Notes under the pieces: generated by a model
Told to the model about the DNA's origin: nothing
Databases searched by the model: none
Seen by the model: the letters and a program-made list of their open reading frames with translations, nothing else
Part shown: positions 31,797 to 43,570 of the stretch, piece by piece
How the letters are laid out: every line of letters begins with the position of its first letter
How positions within the stretch are numbered: position 1 is the first letter of the stretch
Made by a program: the position numbers and the translations under genes
Assembly (NCBI GenBank): GCA_029844215.1
Contig: CM056728.1
Coordinates: 7,404,001-7,468,000, forward strand
Length of the DNA stretch: 64,000 bases
Reading direction: 5' to 3'
From: Przewalskia tangutica
Taxonomy: Eukaryota; Streptophyta; Magnoliopsida; Solanales; Solanaceae

Positions 31797-33227
31797 TTCT
31801 ACCTTCCACCCTTGACCATGATGTGTTTCCTTTTAGGGTTTCCTGCACTTTGTACGGTCAGAATCTCATCAGGAGTCGGGTCCACAGGCGCAGAAGGATG
31901 AACCTGAAATAACATATAAACAATTAGCATTAATTTAAATTTAGATTTAATACATTATCTTTTGGTAAAAAATCAAATATGAGTGTCGACGGGCTCCAGA
32001 GAGGACTCCTGAGCGGGGTCTGGTGTAGGATCTGAAATAGTATTATAAATGAGATCCTGAATGACTGGAGCCGTAGCCGGAGTCAGAGTTGGAGATGGAG
32101 CCGAAGCTGAATCCTAAGATATGAAAAATTATGAAATAATCAGTATAAGTATTTTAATTTGTTAAAATAAGTATTTTAAACACTTACCTCTGGGCTCTGA
32201 AAAAATATCGAAGTCCATGAATGAAAAGTCATACACCATCTCCTTGTCACCCCGTAGATCACGAACTGGCCGCTCACCTTGTGGATCACGAACTGGCCGC
32301 TGCGCAGACACTAATGCGTCATATAAATCCCAATTTATGTGTTCTAAAAATAACTACGCCGACATATATAGAGGTGTCAATGGTCGGTAAGAAGTCGACA
32401 GGTGGGTTGAAGTCGACGGGACGTCTAAAGTTGCCGGATGCTGCTAGGCTGGAGCGGGAATGAGAGCATGCTCATCAGGCTCATCTATAAGACAGAGGCC
32501 TCTACTTCCACCACCTCGGCCATGATTCCCTCGACCACCATCTCCTCTGGCCCCACCCCCTGTGCCACTCCCTCTTCTGGCACTACTACCTCTATCATCA
32601 CCGCCTCCACGACCATCTGTTTCCTGATACGGAACCTCTGAAACACGCTTATGCATACGACCGACCTCTTGTGACCGTTGGATACCTGACTCGGCTTCCT
32701 GAATGATCCGGGCAACAAATCCCACTGTATTAAGGATAGCCATATGTTGTATGCCCAACTGGTGCATCGTCTTTACGGTCCATATATACATTTGTTTGCA
32801 ATTATTAATAATTGATAAATTTGTAACGTAATAATTAAGACAATTAATTAAGTTTAAGTACGATAAACTTACCAACACCTCATACTGTCTCGCGAGTGCT
32901 GCATATCCTCGGCCATCTAGATCACGTCGTTCGGAGTTGCCAATCAAGCTGCGTGTGATCTATTGGTACCACTCTAAGTAAACCTTGATCGGAGTCGTAT
33001 GTCCGAACACTACTGTGCTCTCTAGCCTCTGAGCCCAACGATCAATCTAGTTGTGCATAAAGGCCAGCTATGTATCAGTGACGGTCAAACACTCATCCGA
33101 CACATAATGCTCGTGCTCTCAAACAATCGGGTCAAGTATATTTTGTACATGCCCAAACTGTCCTAAGACGCTGTGGACGCATGGTCCTCAATGATCTTCA
33201 TGTATCAATGGACATCACGACATCTAT
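31797..33227 (-). pseudogene. plant mobile domain (MAIN-like) protein, C-terminal part
   Basis: Reading leftwards from the retrotransposon insertion, degenerate sequence gives RSLRTMRPQRLRT-like and VYLEWYQ pieces with stops, then SLIGNSERRDLDGRGYAALARQY (around 32950), a probable unspliced intron (about 32875-32780), QLGIQHMAILNTVGFVARII, and a glycine/arginine-rich tail RGSGTGGGARGDGGRGNHGR (32460-32580). After a further break come proline-rich sequence (32110-31985) and a basic end NPKRKHIMVKGGR near 31800. This is the tail of the 'protein phosphatase 7 long form-like' family found in transposons. Its N-terminal half is at 46922-48118. Confidence 0.78.
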
Positions 33228-33232
33228 ACAGG
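33228..33232. repeat. left target-site duplication (ACAGG) of the retrotransposon complex
   Basis: ACAGG directly before TGATGCGCG; the same five bases follow the other outer LTR at 46917-46921. Confidence 0.9.
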
Positions 33233-34663
33233 TGATGCGCGATTTATGCACACACTAACGCAAGTGCACGTATCGTGACAAATAATATAGTCTAGGTAAG
33301 ACCGAATATCGTCCTCAAGGACTGGTTTTCAAGTACCGATTATCTATCCTATGGTATCTATTTGGTTAACGTCAATTGAATTGGAATTCTAAACTAATAA
33401 TGCATGAAATAAACTAATTATAGAAATACTTTGAATTAAATCAGTTATAATGGAGAATTAGGGCTTCCAAGATCATCAACTATCCACTCTATTCAATCCT
33501 TAATACAGTTAGACTAACTTCTTCTTCTACGTTAAGATAACAGGTTAACTAGACCGTTTTATACTCCTGTTAAGGTTATATAAATACTCAACCCCAGTAT
33601 AGCACCTTTCTACCTTTCGGTGATAAGATTGACTATAGAGGAGGATTAAGACCAAAAACCTTATTAATGCTACACAAGTATCGGGGTATTTTCATCAACG
33701 ATTTAACCTATGTTTATCCAACTACAACATATTCACAACCTCCCCTTTCGGATTTCGGTTAGAAATCATAAGAATTATGATAATTAGTGATCAATTAATT
33801 ATCAAGTAATCAAAACAACTATTGAATAAATCTTAAATGAGTGAAGAAGAAACCAAACTAATATATTAATTCATGAATAGAGTTTCAAGTGAATCACAAG
33901 GAAATCACTAATAAAGTAATTAGCTCCTAGCCATAGTCACACTAAGAACTAATATACTCTCCATACATGAACTGAAATAAATAAAGCAAAAAGAAAGAAA
34001 AGAAAATACTCAAGAACGAGTCTCCAAGCCTTCTAGCATCCAAGAGTTGTGTTGTGGAATATTTACAAGATGGAATGTAGGATGGGAATTGGATGTAGAA
34101 TGTTGAATGGTGAATGGTGGGGAATGAATTCTTCTAATGATGTAGAGACTATTTATAGACCAAGAATCCTTTAGGTGAAGGGTTAAGGATTATGTAGGTA
34201 GGAAAAGTTATTAGAATCCTTTTAGGTAAGGGTTTTAAGGTAGGAAAAGTTATCCCTTTAGGACTCTGAAAACATGTCAAATTCGGCCCAGAACTTCATA
34301 AATCCCGCGTCGGCGCCGCGGCGCCTGAAAATCAGCAACTTTCGGAACATTCAGAACATTGGGCGCCGCGGCGCCTGAGGCGTTTTTCTGGCGAATTTTC
34401 GTTTCGTCGTCCTTTTTTCGTCCGGACTTCGTCTGATCTCCTCTATAATTCCCGAAACTTCTTAGACTTCATTTCTTGGCCCTTTTTGTGTGTAATTCCA
34501 TCTCATTTATGCTCATTTCATCTTCTTTTCGTTATTTCTCCATTTCTGACCGCTGTGACACAAAAGAAAGGAAAACAACCCTAATACTATACTAAACATA
34601 AATTAAATGAGTAAAATACTAACTAAAAATGACTCAAAAGGTGTATATAAAATACACCGATCA
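33233..34663 (-). repeat. outer LTR (3' LTR), 1431 bp
   Basis: TGATGCGCG...CACCGATCA on the plus strand. Nearly the same as 45434-46916. Minus-strand promoter TATAAATAG near 34148-34158; two copies of the palindrome GGCGCCGCGGCGCC upstream of it at 34312-34325 and 34362-34375. Confidence 0.92.
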
Positions 34664-37074
34664 AATACCTCCAAACTTAACCTTTGCTCGCCCTCGAGCA
34701 AAGCTCAAAACAAAAATAAAACAAAACGAACAAAGACTCAAAGAGATGGATCAAGTAGTTATAATATTGATCCTTCAAAATCATGGATGAAAGATGGGAT
34801 AATATGTTAGAACATATATAGCATGAATAATCAGCAATCTAGAATTTCAAGTTAGATATTTCGCAAATTCACTTAGATCATGTTCAATGGAAATACAAAC
34901 ATCTAACCTATGCATGTCAATTTCATTTCATCTTTCCCAAATGCTATAGATCTGTTTACTTGTTATTCTCCACTAATCATAGACATACATATTAAAGATC
35001 ATCAGGACTTTCAAGGGTTGTAAGGTAGGCTTAGGCAGGGGTAGGTAAGAATAGACATTTAGGCTCAATTACGTACCATAAGCACTTTTCATTCAAACTC
35101 CTTTTCCTACTTTTCGGTTTTCCCTTTTTAGTTTCGTACCTACTTTCTCCCTTCTTTTCTTTTGAGAGAATGATATGTATTATAAATAACAGGCACCCCC
35201 AAACTTAGACTTTTGCATATTTTTCATTGGGGTGCATCAAATTTGTTCACTCTCTTTTTGTTTCTTTTTCACGCTTTTCATCCCAATACTTTTCCATTAT
35301 TACTTATGGCACAACAAAGGAATCATAGGGTGTCAAAGAAAGATATTTATTTTAGGCTCAAAGGGGCTTACTAGTGATACATTTTATGTCAGGGTAGATA
35401 ATGAATGGTCAGAAGGGCTATCAAAGAAATGCCTGAATCATCTCCCTAAACATGTACATCTTAACTATTTCGCCTCAAATAACAAGCAAACAGATTTTCT
35501 AGACATTTTTTCAACATTCTTTCCATAACTGACACACATAAGCTAAGCACAAATATTCCAAATAATTAGATGTCAGGAATTTTTGGTATATCTAACTTTA
35601 ATCACACAGATTGTCGCTTTTAATTCTATTACATTATCCCACTTTATCCACTCAATATCTTTAGCAACTACAACATGCATCATCCATCAAATAAAAATAA
35701 AAAACTATAATGACTCAAAAATACTCAAAAAACACACAAAACAAATAAAAAAAAAGACTCAAAAATAATAAAACATCCCCCCAAACTTAAATCACACATT
35801 GTCCCCAATGTGTGCAAGACTCAAAAAATAAATAGGGACAACTTACTGACACAACATAGCGGTCATAACGGAGGTCTAGGAGGAAAAATTCTGAAATTTG
35901 CACGGAATATGGCTCTGAAGTTTTCGCGCCATGACCAGGTCAGCGCGCGAGCTGCTAGTCTTGTGGCTCTCTGAATTCAGCGCCCGCTGATTCTGCGCCC
36001 TTGTGCAGCGTGATATTTTCCTTTTTTCAGCGTTTTTGCTCATTTTTCCTCTGTTTTAGCTTTCAGTCCACCTGTCATCCAACAACACAAAATAAGAACC
36101 CAAGACCGTGAGACTGTTCAAGACAAAATAAAATAAACTAAAGACAGAAATTAAAATAACATAATTAAAAACATTGGGTTGCCTCCCAACAAGCGCTGTC
36201 TTTAACGTCTTTTAGCCGGACGCAATTAACCTTTATGAGTGCCCATTGGATCCTTCTGCGAACTACTTGCAATCCGCAGAGTTATTGTTGCAGGTCTCAC
36301 TTTTCCTACAACCATCTGTTCAAACAAGGGCCTCAAACATAAAATTATCCCCCAAGTACACAAGACAGACTTGTCTTTTAGGCTCTCTATAATGTAGGGA
36401 TCAGTGAAATTCCCTACATCTCTCAACTCTAGGGGGTGCCCTTGAAGGTATGGACTTTCTATTTGGGGATCAACAGTGACAGCTGGTGGTGTTTCTTTTG
36501 CAATAGGTACAGGAAAAATAATTTCCAAAGAATCCAAAAAGGTGAATAATTGGATCTCAGTAATCTTTTCCTTCTCTACACCAACTATCTCGCCAGATTC
36601 ATCAACAACTGGGTGTGGTTCAGGTTCCTCAATCTGCTTATCACTTTCCACAATGGTGTCGCTAGACAGACTTTCTTGAAGTGTACTGCTCATCCTATCC
36701 ATTAGTTGCCCTATTTGTGTCTCCAAATTTCTGAGGGCACTCTTGTCTCATCCATAAACTGAGCTTGGCACTTGGTGAGCCTGAGTATGCCTGCCTGCAA
36801 CTCATTTAGATCTTCCTCTGGAACCTGTGGGTTAAGCTGCTGTTGATGACTCCACTGTCTCTGATAGTAGTAGTCCATGTGTCCTGATTTATTTATTTTT
36901 TCGTTATTTTTTTTTGAATTTAACCTGCAAGATAAGAAAAACAAAAAAAAAAAGTGATAAAAAGATGCTCGCAGAACAAGTTAGAAATTTGTTCTTGGAG
37001 CAACCAAATTAGAAATAAGAATAGATAAATCGATATTGAAAGTATGCCAATCCCCGGCAACAGCGCCAAAAACT
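34664..37074 (-). mobile_element. internal region A, reduced
   Basis: Begins next to the outer LTR with a polypurine tract (minus strand GTTTGGAGGTATT) and ends at the inner LTR with a primer site (37051-37068). It keeps only a gag remnant (36226-36944) and the sequence GACGTTAAAGACAGCGCTTG at 36190-36209, which in Athila-type elements follows pol. Protease and the accessory ORF of internal B are missing. Confidence 0.8.
36226..36944 (-). pseudogene. gag C-terminal remnant of internal A
   Basis: Two overlapping frames give LNELQAGILRLTKCQAQFMDE and then METQIGQLMDRMSS, matching the ETQVGQLAKL stretch of the gag in internal B. The rest (VVDESGEIVGVEKEKITEI) is diverged. A frameshift near 36720 separates them. 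Confidence 0.7.
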
Positions 37075-38322
37075 TGATGCGCGATTTAATGCACACACTT
37101 ACGCAAGTGCACGTGTCGAGTCAAGTAATATAGTCTTAGAAGACCGAGTTATCGTCCTCAGGGATTAGTGTTCAAGTACCAAATTCTATTCTTTGTTATC
37201 TATTTGGTGACCGATAATTGATTTGTTGTTTATGACTCTAATTATGAAAACTAGTTAAACTATGTTGTTTTACTTCAGTAATGTGGAAATAGGGCTTCCA
37301 AATCTCCTCAACTATCCGCTTAACCTACTTATTAATGCAATTAATTATGGTTCTTCTTCTATTTTGAGATAGCAGGTTTACTAAGCCGTTTTATACTCAT
37401 GTTAAGGTTATATAAACACTCAACCCCAGTACAACACCTTTCTACCTTTCGGTGATAAGATTGACTCTAGAGGAGGATTAAGACCAAAAACCTTATTAAT
37501 GCTACACAAGTATCGGGGTATTTTCATCCACGATTTAACCTATGTTTATCCAAATACAGCATATTCACAACCTCCCCTTTCGGATTTCGGTTAGAAATCA
37601 TAAGAATTATGATAATTAATGATCAAGTAATTACCAAGCAATCAAAACATATATTGAATAAACCTCAACAATAAGAAGAAGAACCAAGAACATGCATTAA
37701 TTCATAAAGAAAAGGTTCAAGTGAATTGACATGGAAAACCCTATATTAAAGTTAGTTCCTAGCCATAGACATGACAAGAACTAATTTAACATCTAACATA
37801 AACTGAAAATAAAGTAAAACAAGAACAAGAAATTACTAAGAAAAGGTCTCCAATCTTGATCTCCAAAGTGTTGTGAATTGGCTAAGAGAGGAACCCTTAA
37901 AACTGGCCTAGGGTTCTCTTTTTATAGCCTCCAAAACGTGATGCAGGTTTTCCTTCAGGCCTGGCCCATTGTCTATTCGAAATCTGATTTTTCCCGCTTC
38001 GGCGCCGCGGCCCTGCAACTGGCGCCGCGGCGCCGGAACTTCTGCAACCCTCTGAAGATTAGGCGCCATGGTACCTGGCCCTGCTGGCTGGGGGCGCCAT
38101 GGCGCTGGCCTGTTCTGTGCCCGGTTCGCCACTTTCTCGCATTTCGAGCTCTGGAACCTCCGTTTTTGCCCTCTTTTTGCTCCTTTTCCGCCAATGAGCC
38201 ACTTTAAACCAATATGACTCAAAAGAAAGAAAATCTATCCTAAGACGACACGTATTTGTACAAAAATGGACAAAAGACTCACTAAAAACGACTCAAAAGG
38301 TGTATATAAAATACACCGATCA
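37075..38322 (-). repeat. inner LTR 1, 1248 bp
   Basis: TGATGCGCG...CACCGATCA, almost identical to inner LTR 2 except for the GC-rich block at about 37997-38130. Directly preceded on its left by a primer site, so it is the 5' LTR of internal A. Confidence 0.9.
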
Positions 38323-38331
38323 ATAAAAACT
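38323..38331 (-). other. LTR-LTR junction, 9 bp
   Basis: ATAAAAACT between two LTR copies. On the minus strand this is AGTTTTTAT; its first seven bases are exactly the spacer that normally separates LTR and primer site (AGTTTTTGGCGCC). Confidence 0.9.
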
Positions 38332-39555
38332 TGATGCGCGATTTAATGGACACACTTACGCAAGTGCACGTGTCGAGTCAAGTAATATAGTCTTAGAAGA
38401 CCGAGTTATCGTCCTCAGGGATTAGTGTTCAAGTACCAAATTCTATTCTTTGTTATCTATTTGGTGACCGATAATTGATTTGTTGTTTATGACTCTAATT
38501 ATGAAAACTAATTAAACTATGTTGTTTTACTTCAGTAATGTGGAAATAGGGCTTCCAAATCTCCTCAACTATCCGCTTAACCTACTTATTAATGCAATTA
38601 ATTATGGTTCTTCTTCTATTTTGAGATAGCAGGTTTACTAAGCCGTTTTATACTCATGTTAAGGTTATATAAACACTCAACCCCAGTACAACACCTTTCT
38701 ACCTTTCGGTGATAAGATTGACTCTAGAGGAGGATTAAGACCAAAAACCTTGTTAATGCTACACAAGTATCGGGGTATTTTCATCCACGGTTTAACCTAT
38801 GTTTATCCAACTACAACATATTCACAACCTCCCCTTTCGGATTTCGGTTAGAAATCATAAGAATTATGATAATTAATGATTAAGTAATTACCAAGCAATC
38901 AAAACATATATTGAATAAACCTCAACAATAAGAAGAAGAACCAAGAACATGCATTAATTCATAAAGAAAAGGTTCAAGTGAATTGACATGGAAAGCCCTA
39001 TATTAAAGTTAGTTCCTAGCCATAGACATGACAAGAACTAATTTAACATCCAACATAAACTGAAAATAAAGTAAAACAAGAACAAGAAAATTACTAAGAA
39101 AAGGTCTTCAATCTTGATCTCCAAAGTGTTGTGAATTGGCTAAGAGAGGAACCCTTAAAACTGGCCTAGGGTTCTCTTTTTATAGCCTCCAAAACGTGAT
39201 GCAGGTTTTCCTTCAGGCCTGGCCCATTGTCTATTCGAAATCTGATTTTTCCCACTTCGCCATGCCAGAATCAGCCATGGCCGGAACTCTGCAACCCTCG
39301 AAGATTAGCGCGTGGCGCCAGCCTCGCTGGTGAGGCGCTGTGCCTGCTTCGTGTCTTGCCGCCACTTTCTCGCATTTCGAGCTCTGGAACCTCCGTTTTT
39401 ACCCTCTTTTTGCTCCTTTTCCGCCAATGAGCCACTTTAAACCAATATGACTCAAAAGAAAGAAAATCTATCCTAAGACGACACGTATTTGTATAAAAAT
39501 GGACAAAAGACTCACTAAAAATGACTCAAAAGGTGTATATAAAATACACCGATCA
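38332..39555 (-). repeat. inner LTR 2, 1224 bp
   Basis: TGATGCGCG...CACCGATCA. Followed on its right by a polypurine tract, so it is the 3' LTR of internal B. Its GC-rich block (about 39255-39360) is scrambled relative to inner LTR 1 although flanking sequence is nearly identical. Confidence 0.9.
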
Positions 39556-40809
39556 AATACCCCCAAACTTAACCTTTGCTCGCCCTCGAGCAAAGATCAA
39601 AAGAAAGAAATAAAGACACAAGGAAAAAGAAACTAGAAAGACTCAATGACATTGATCACTTTGCTGCATTGGTGTTACTTAGAAAAACATGAAAGTTAGC
39701 AGAATAATATGCAGAAACATATAACATGAATTTTTAGCATTCTAAACACATTAAGCTAAATATTTCGCAAACTCATTTTAATCATGCTTAATGGAAGTAA
39801 GAATACTGAATTATGCATGTTAATTTCAAAATCCTATGGCATGTTTACTTGCTATTCTCCACTAATCATGGTTATGCATATAAGAGATCTTCAGGACTTT
39901 TCAGGGTTGTAATGTAGGCTTTAGGCATGGGTAGGTAAAAATAGGCATTTAGGCTCATTTTCTGTACCATAAGCTCTTTTGCTTTTCAATTCTTCCATTT
40001 TCTTTTGATTTCCTTTCTTCACTTTATATCTATCTTTCCCCTCTTTTGTTTTGAGAGAGTGAAGTGTATTATGAATCACAGGCACCCCCAAACTTAGGCT
40101 TTTGCCTATTTCTTATTACTTTTTATTTGGGGTGCATCAAACTTGTTCACTCTTTTTGTGTCTTTTTTAACACTTTCTATTCCAACCATTTCACATTTTT
40201 ACTTATGGTACAAGTGTGGAAATATAGGGTGTCAAAGAAAAAGTTTAATGTTTAGGCTCAACGGGGCTGACTAGGGATATTTTTAATGTCAGGGATAGAA
40301 AAAAATGGTAAGAATTGGCTAACAAAGAAATGCCTGAGTCATTTCCTTAACATGCATATCCTAACTATTTCACCTCGAATAGCAAACAATCATACACATA
40401 GGTTTTAACATTTAACAATGAACAATTCAAGCAGAAACCCCAAATAGACAGATGTCATGAGTTTTTGGCATATCTAACCTAAGTGTTTAGATAGTTGCTT
40501 CTAATTCCATTACATTATTCAACCTTACTTCACTAGGTGTTTCTAGTAACTACAACATGCATGATCTTTGACAGAAAATTATGACTCAATTTTTTTTATG
40601 ACTCAAAATACACAAAATAAATTAAAAAGACTCACATACTAAAACAATAAGACACAAATAAAACACCCCCAAACTTAAATCACACATGTCCCCAATGTGT
40701 GCAAGACTCAAAGAAAACAAAATAAACAGGACAACTTACAGCCTTGGTTTAAAGTGGTGGCGGTGGCGGTGGATAGTGCATTGACCAATGGTTGAACAAG
40801 GAACTCATC

Positions 40810-41946
40810 TCAATCGATTCCGTGCAACTGTTGTTGCCCCTGCCTCAATTCTTGTTGTTCTTGTATCACCGTGTCAAAATTCTGCATCATCCTTCTTTGG
40901 TTCAGGAGCAACTGCTCCATCATAGACACTGGAGGTTCTGATTCTGGGGGTGGCTGATGGCTGCTTCCTGCCTCATACTGAGCCTCTGTTTCAGGCTCAT
41001 CTTCATCCATGGCAACCTCTGCTGCTGCTGCTGTTGTTGGTCTCCTTCGTGCTGATGCTGGAGGGATTGGGTCTGGGAAGGAGTGCATTATCCCGTATGA
41101 CACAGGAAGTTGGTTTTTCTCATAAGTATTAGTGGGTAGGGTTGGGACCCCATGTATGGAGCATAAGCAGGTGATAAGTGAGCCATGTCCCAACCCACCT
41201 GTCGTTACCAACCTGCTGGTCTCTCTAATGTTTTGCACTATTTCCTTCCCTACGTCAATTGTCTTCCCTGACATGATTTCATATATCAATTTTATTCTGT
41301 CTTCTGGCACTCTGGTGAAGTGCATAGATAGAATCAAACGGGCACTGACGAAATACAGCCAACCCTTGGCTGTTTTGTTGAACTGACACCTGCTCAGTCC
41401 TCTTGATCCATTTCTGGCAAATTCAAACTCAGCCCCAGGGTAGCTTATCGTACTGCGATTTACATCCCAGTTGATGTTGTTGGCGCTTCTAGACCATGTG
41501 CTGAAATAGCTCCAATCGTTATCTTCTCCTTCAACATCAGTTGTTTTTAATAGCAAATTTACCACTTCTACCGTCACAGACACATATCGTCCCCTCACAA
41601 AGCATCTATTATCCACCCTCTCCGGAAAGTTGGCATAAAATTCTCTCACCATCACTGTGTTCATCGGTGCTATCTTTTCCGGGTTAACAAATCTTTTCCA
41701 CCCCATCACCTCTATCATCGCCCGAATAGGCTTATAGGCATCTCCCTCCTCAAACGACTCCCTTTGATAATCCATTCCTCTTTCAGGGATTAAGGGCCTA
41801 GTACTAAGTTTTTGATATCTACTCTCCGCTGTGTGGCTGACAAACCTAGTATTATCATATTGAGGGGCTGAGGTGGATGTGGAAGCTCTTCTCTTTCTGG
41901 AAGACATTTTTAGATGACTTCTGCAGCGTTTCCTTTGTATCAACAA
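40810..41946 (-). CDS. accessory ORF, putative plant transposon protein (PF20167-like)
   Basis: 378 codons open, the longest intact frame in the window. The likely start is the internal MSSRKRRAS (about residue 14), because related proteins begin with a short basic Ser-rich stretch. Features are DNTRFVSHTAESRYQKL, a GW-type motif MGWKRFVNPEKI, the MVREFYANFPE block, FVRGRYVSVTVEVVNLLLK, and FVSARLILSMHFTRVPEDR. This is the domain annotated as 'putative plant transposon protein', found in Athila-type elements in the env-like position; its function is unknown. The C-terminus is acidic and then Gln-rich. Being intact beside a frameshifted gag, it may be under separate constraint. Confidence 0.75.
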   Translation of the reverse strand: MLIQRKRCRSHLKMSSRKRRASTSTSAPQYDNTRFVSHTAESRYQKLSTRPLIPERGMDYQRESFEEGDAYKPIRAMIEVMGWKRFVNPEKIAPMNTVMVREFYANFPERVDNRCFVRGRYVSVTVEVVNLLLKTTDVEGEDNDWSYFSTWSRSANNINWDVNRSTISYPGAEFEFARNGSRGLSRCQFNKTAKGWLYFVSARLILSMHFTRVPEDRIKLIYEIMSGKTIDVGKEIVQNIRETSRLVTTGGLGHGSLITCLCSIHGVPTLPTNTYEKNQLPVSYGIMHSFPDPIPPASARRRPTTAAAAEVAMDEDEPETEAQYEAGSSHQPPPESEPPVSMMEQLLLNQRRMMQNFDTVIQEQQELRQGQQQLHGID

Positions 41947-43079
41947 TGTTACCCAACACTATCACTCAACAAACAGCAGCTACAACACCTATCACCCCCA
42001 CACTTGCTCAAGGAGCTCCTGCGCAACACCCCACACTCCCCTCGTACACTCTTCCTCGGAATCTCACAACCAACTTCAACACCCCCACACACCTTCACAG
42101 ATACAACAATTCCTCAAATCTATTACCTCATCTGATTATAGTGAAGCTCTCAAGAAAAGATAAAGGTTACCTTTGACGGTGTTCTTGCTTCTAATGATGA
42201 TTTGAGGCAATGGGATGAGGGTAGTTGTTTAGGATGGTTAAGGGTTTAGGAAATTTAAGAATTTTGGTTGTGATTGGGTTTAGTTTATGGAAGGTTTTTA
42301 GGTAAAAGGTGGATTTTCGTGGGTTTTGTGGAGAAGAAGGGTTTAGGTTTTGATTTGGAATGGGGAAAAATCGGATTTTGGGCTGTTTTTAACTTCTGGA
42401 TTTCCGTCTCGGTGCCGCGGCCCTGCAACTGGCGCCACAGCGCCCAAATTACTGCGCTCTATTGGAATTTCTGCACCGCGACCCTGCAGATGGGCGCCGC
42501 GGCGCCCAGACTTCAAAATTTTTCTGGACTTTTGGCGCCGCGCCGCAATCAGCCGCGGCTACTGGATCTCCGCGCTTTTCGATCTTTTGGCACCGCTGCT
42601 CGCCTCTCTGGCCGCGGCTAAGCCGATTTTTCTGAAATCCCTTTGGCTTCTTTTTCGCCCTCCGCTTCTTGCCTTGCACTCGCTATCACAACACATAACA
42701 ATACCTCCGTGAGACTGTTCTAAGTAAAAAAAATTAACTGCATCAAAGTAAACAATTTAAAATACCTTGGGTTGCCTCCCAGGTAGCGCTGTCTTTAACG
42801 TCTTTTAGCCGGATGCATGTTCTTTAAATCAAGAGGTGTGGGGTAGATTAACCCCACAACCAATCCACTTTTTCAACATTTTCCTTTTCTCCTTCTGTTT
42901 TTCTTCTTATAATTATTTTCAATAGGAGGTTCAGTATCACTTACCTGCTTTGGCGGGGTTATTTCCTTTGTTGTGGCTTGCACTGGCTCACAAGAAGTTC
43001 TGACAGTGCTGATTGCAAAGCACCTGCTCATGACCGGGGGTTCAATAACGTGTTTGAACACTTTGAACACAATCTCTTT

Positions 43080-43570
43080 GGTTTCTACTCTCAGTGTCAG
43101 CTCTCATTTCTTTACGTCAATCAGGGCTCTCCCTGTTGCCAAGAATGGTCTCCCCAATATGATGGGAATCTCCTCATCCTCCTCCATATCAAGAATGAGG
43201 AAATCCGCAGGGAAAAAGATACTTTAACGAGAACATCCTCAATCTTCCCCCTGGTATGCACCACCGTTCTGTCTGCTAATTGCAAGCTCACAGTGGTTGG
43301 TTTTGCCTCACCTAACTCCAACCGTTTAAAAACAGACAAGGGCATCAAATTTATACTAGCCCCCAAGTCACAAAGGGCCCTATTGCATGTTACCCTGCCA
43401 ACTGTGCAAGGCAGTGTAAAGCTTCCTGGGTCCTTGAGTTTAGGGGGCAATTTCTTCTGCAGGATGGCACTGCATTCCTCTGTCATTGCCACCATCTCGT
43501 ATTCTCCCAACTTCTTCTTCTTTCCCAAAATTTCCTTCATAAATTTAAAATAAGTGGGCATTTGCTCCAA
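43080..43570 (-). CDS. retroviral-type aspartic protease of internal B
   Basis: Minus strand. MEQMPTYFKFMKEILGKKKK leads into LPCTVGRVTCNRALCDLGAS, where DLGAS is the plant Athila-type version of the D-[ST]-G-A catalytic motif, followed by INLMPLSVFKRL. The frame to about 43121 continues in another frame with EEIPIILGRPFL-like coding, the conserved ILGRPFL flap region, implying one frameshift near 43190. It normally matures Gag-Pol in the particle. Confidence 0.82.

Noticed and set aside
37878..39430. Repeated open frames beginning MAKRGTLKTGLGF
   Set aside because: They lie within the two inner LTRs, opposite to transcription, and change with the scrambled GC block; not genes.
33233..39555. 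Simple nested insertion of one retrotransposon in another
   Set aside because: The inner LTRs are bordered by primer site and polypurine tract, not by a duplicated target, so plain nesting does not fit.
42274..42712. 115- and 120-codon open frames
   Set aside because: GC-rich non-coding part of internal B on the strand opposite to its genes.
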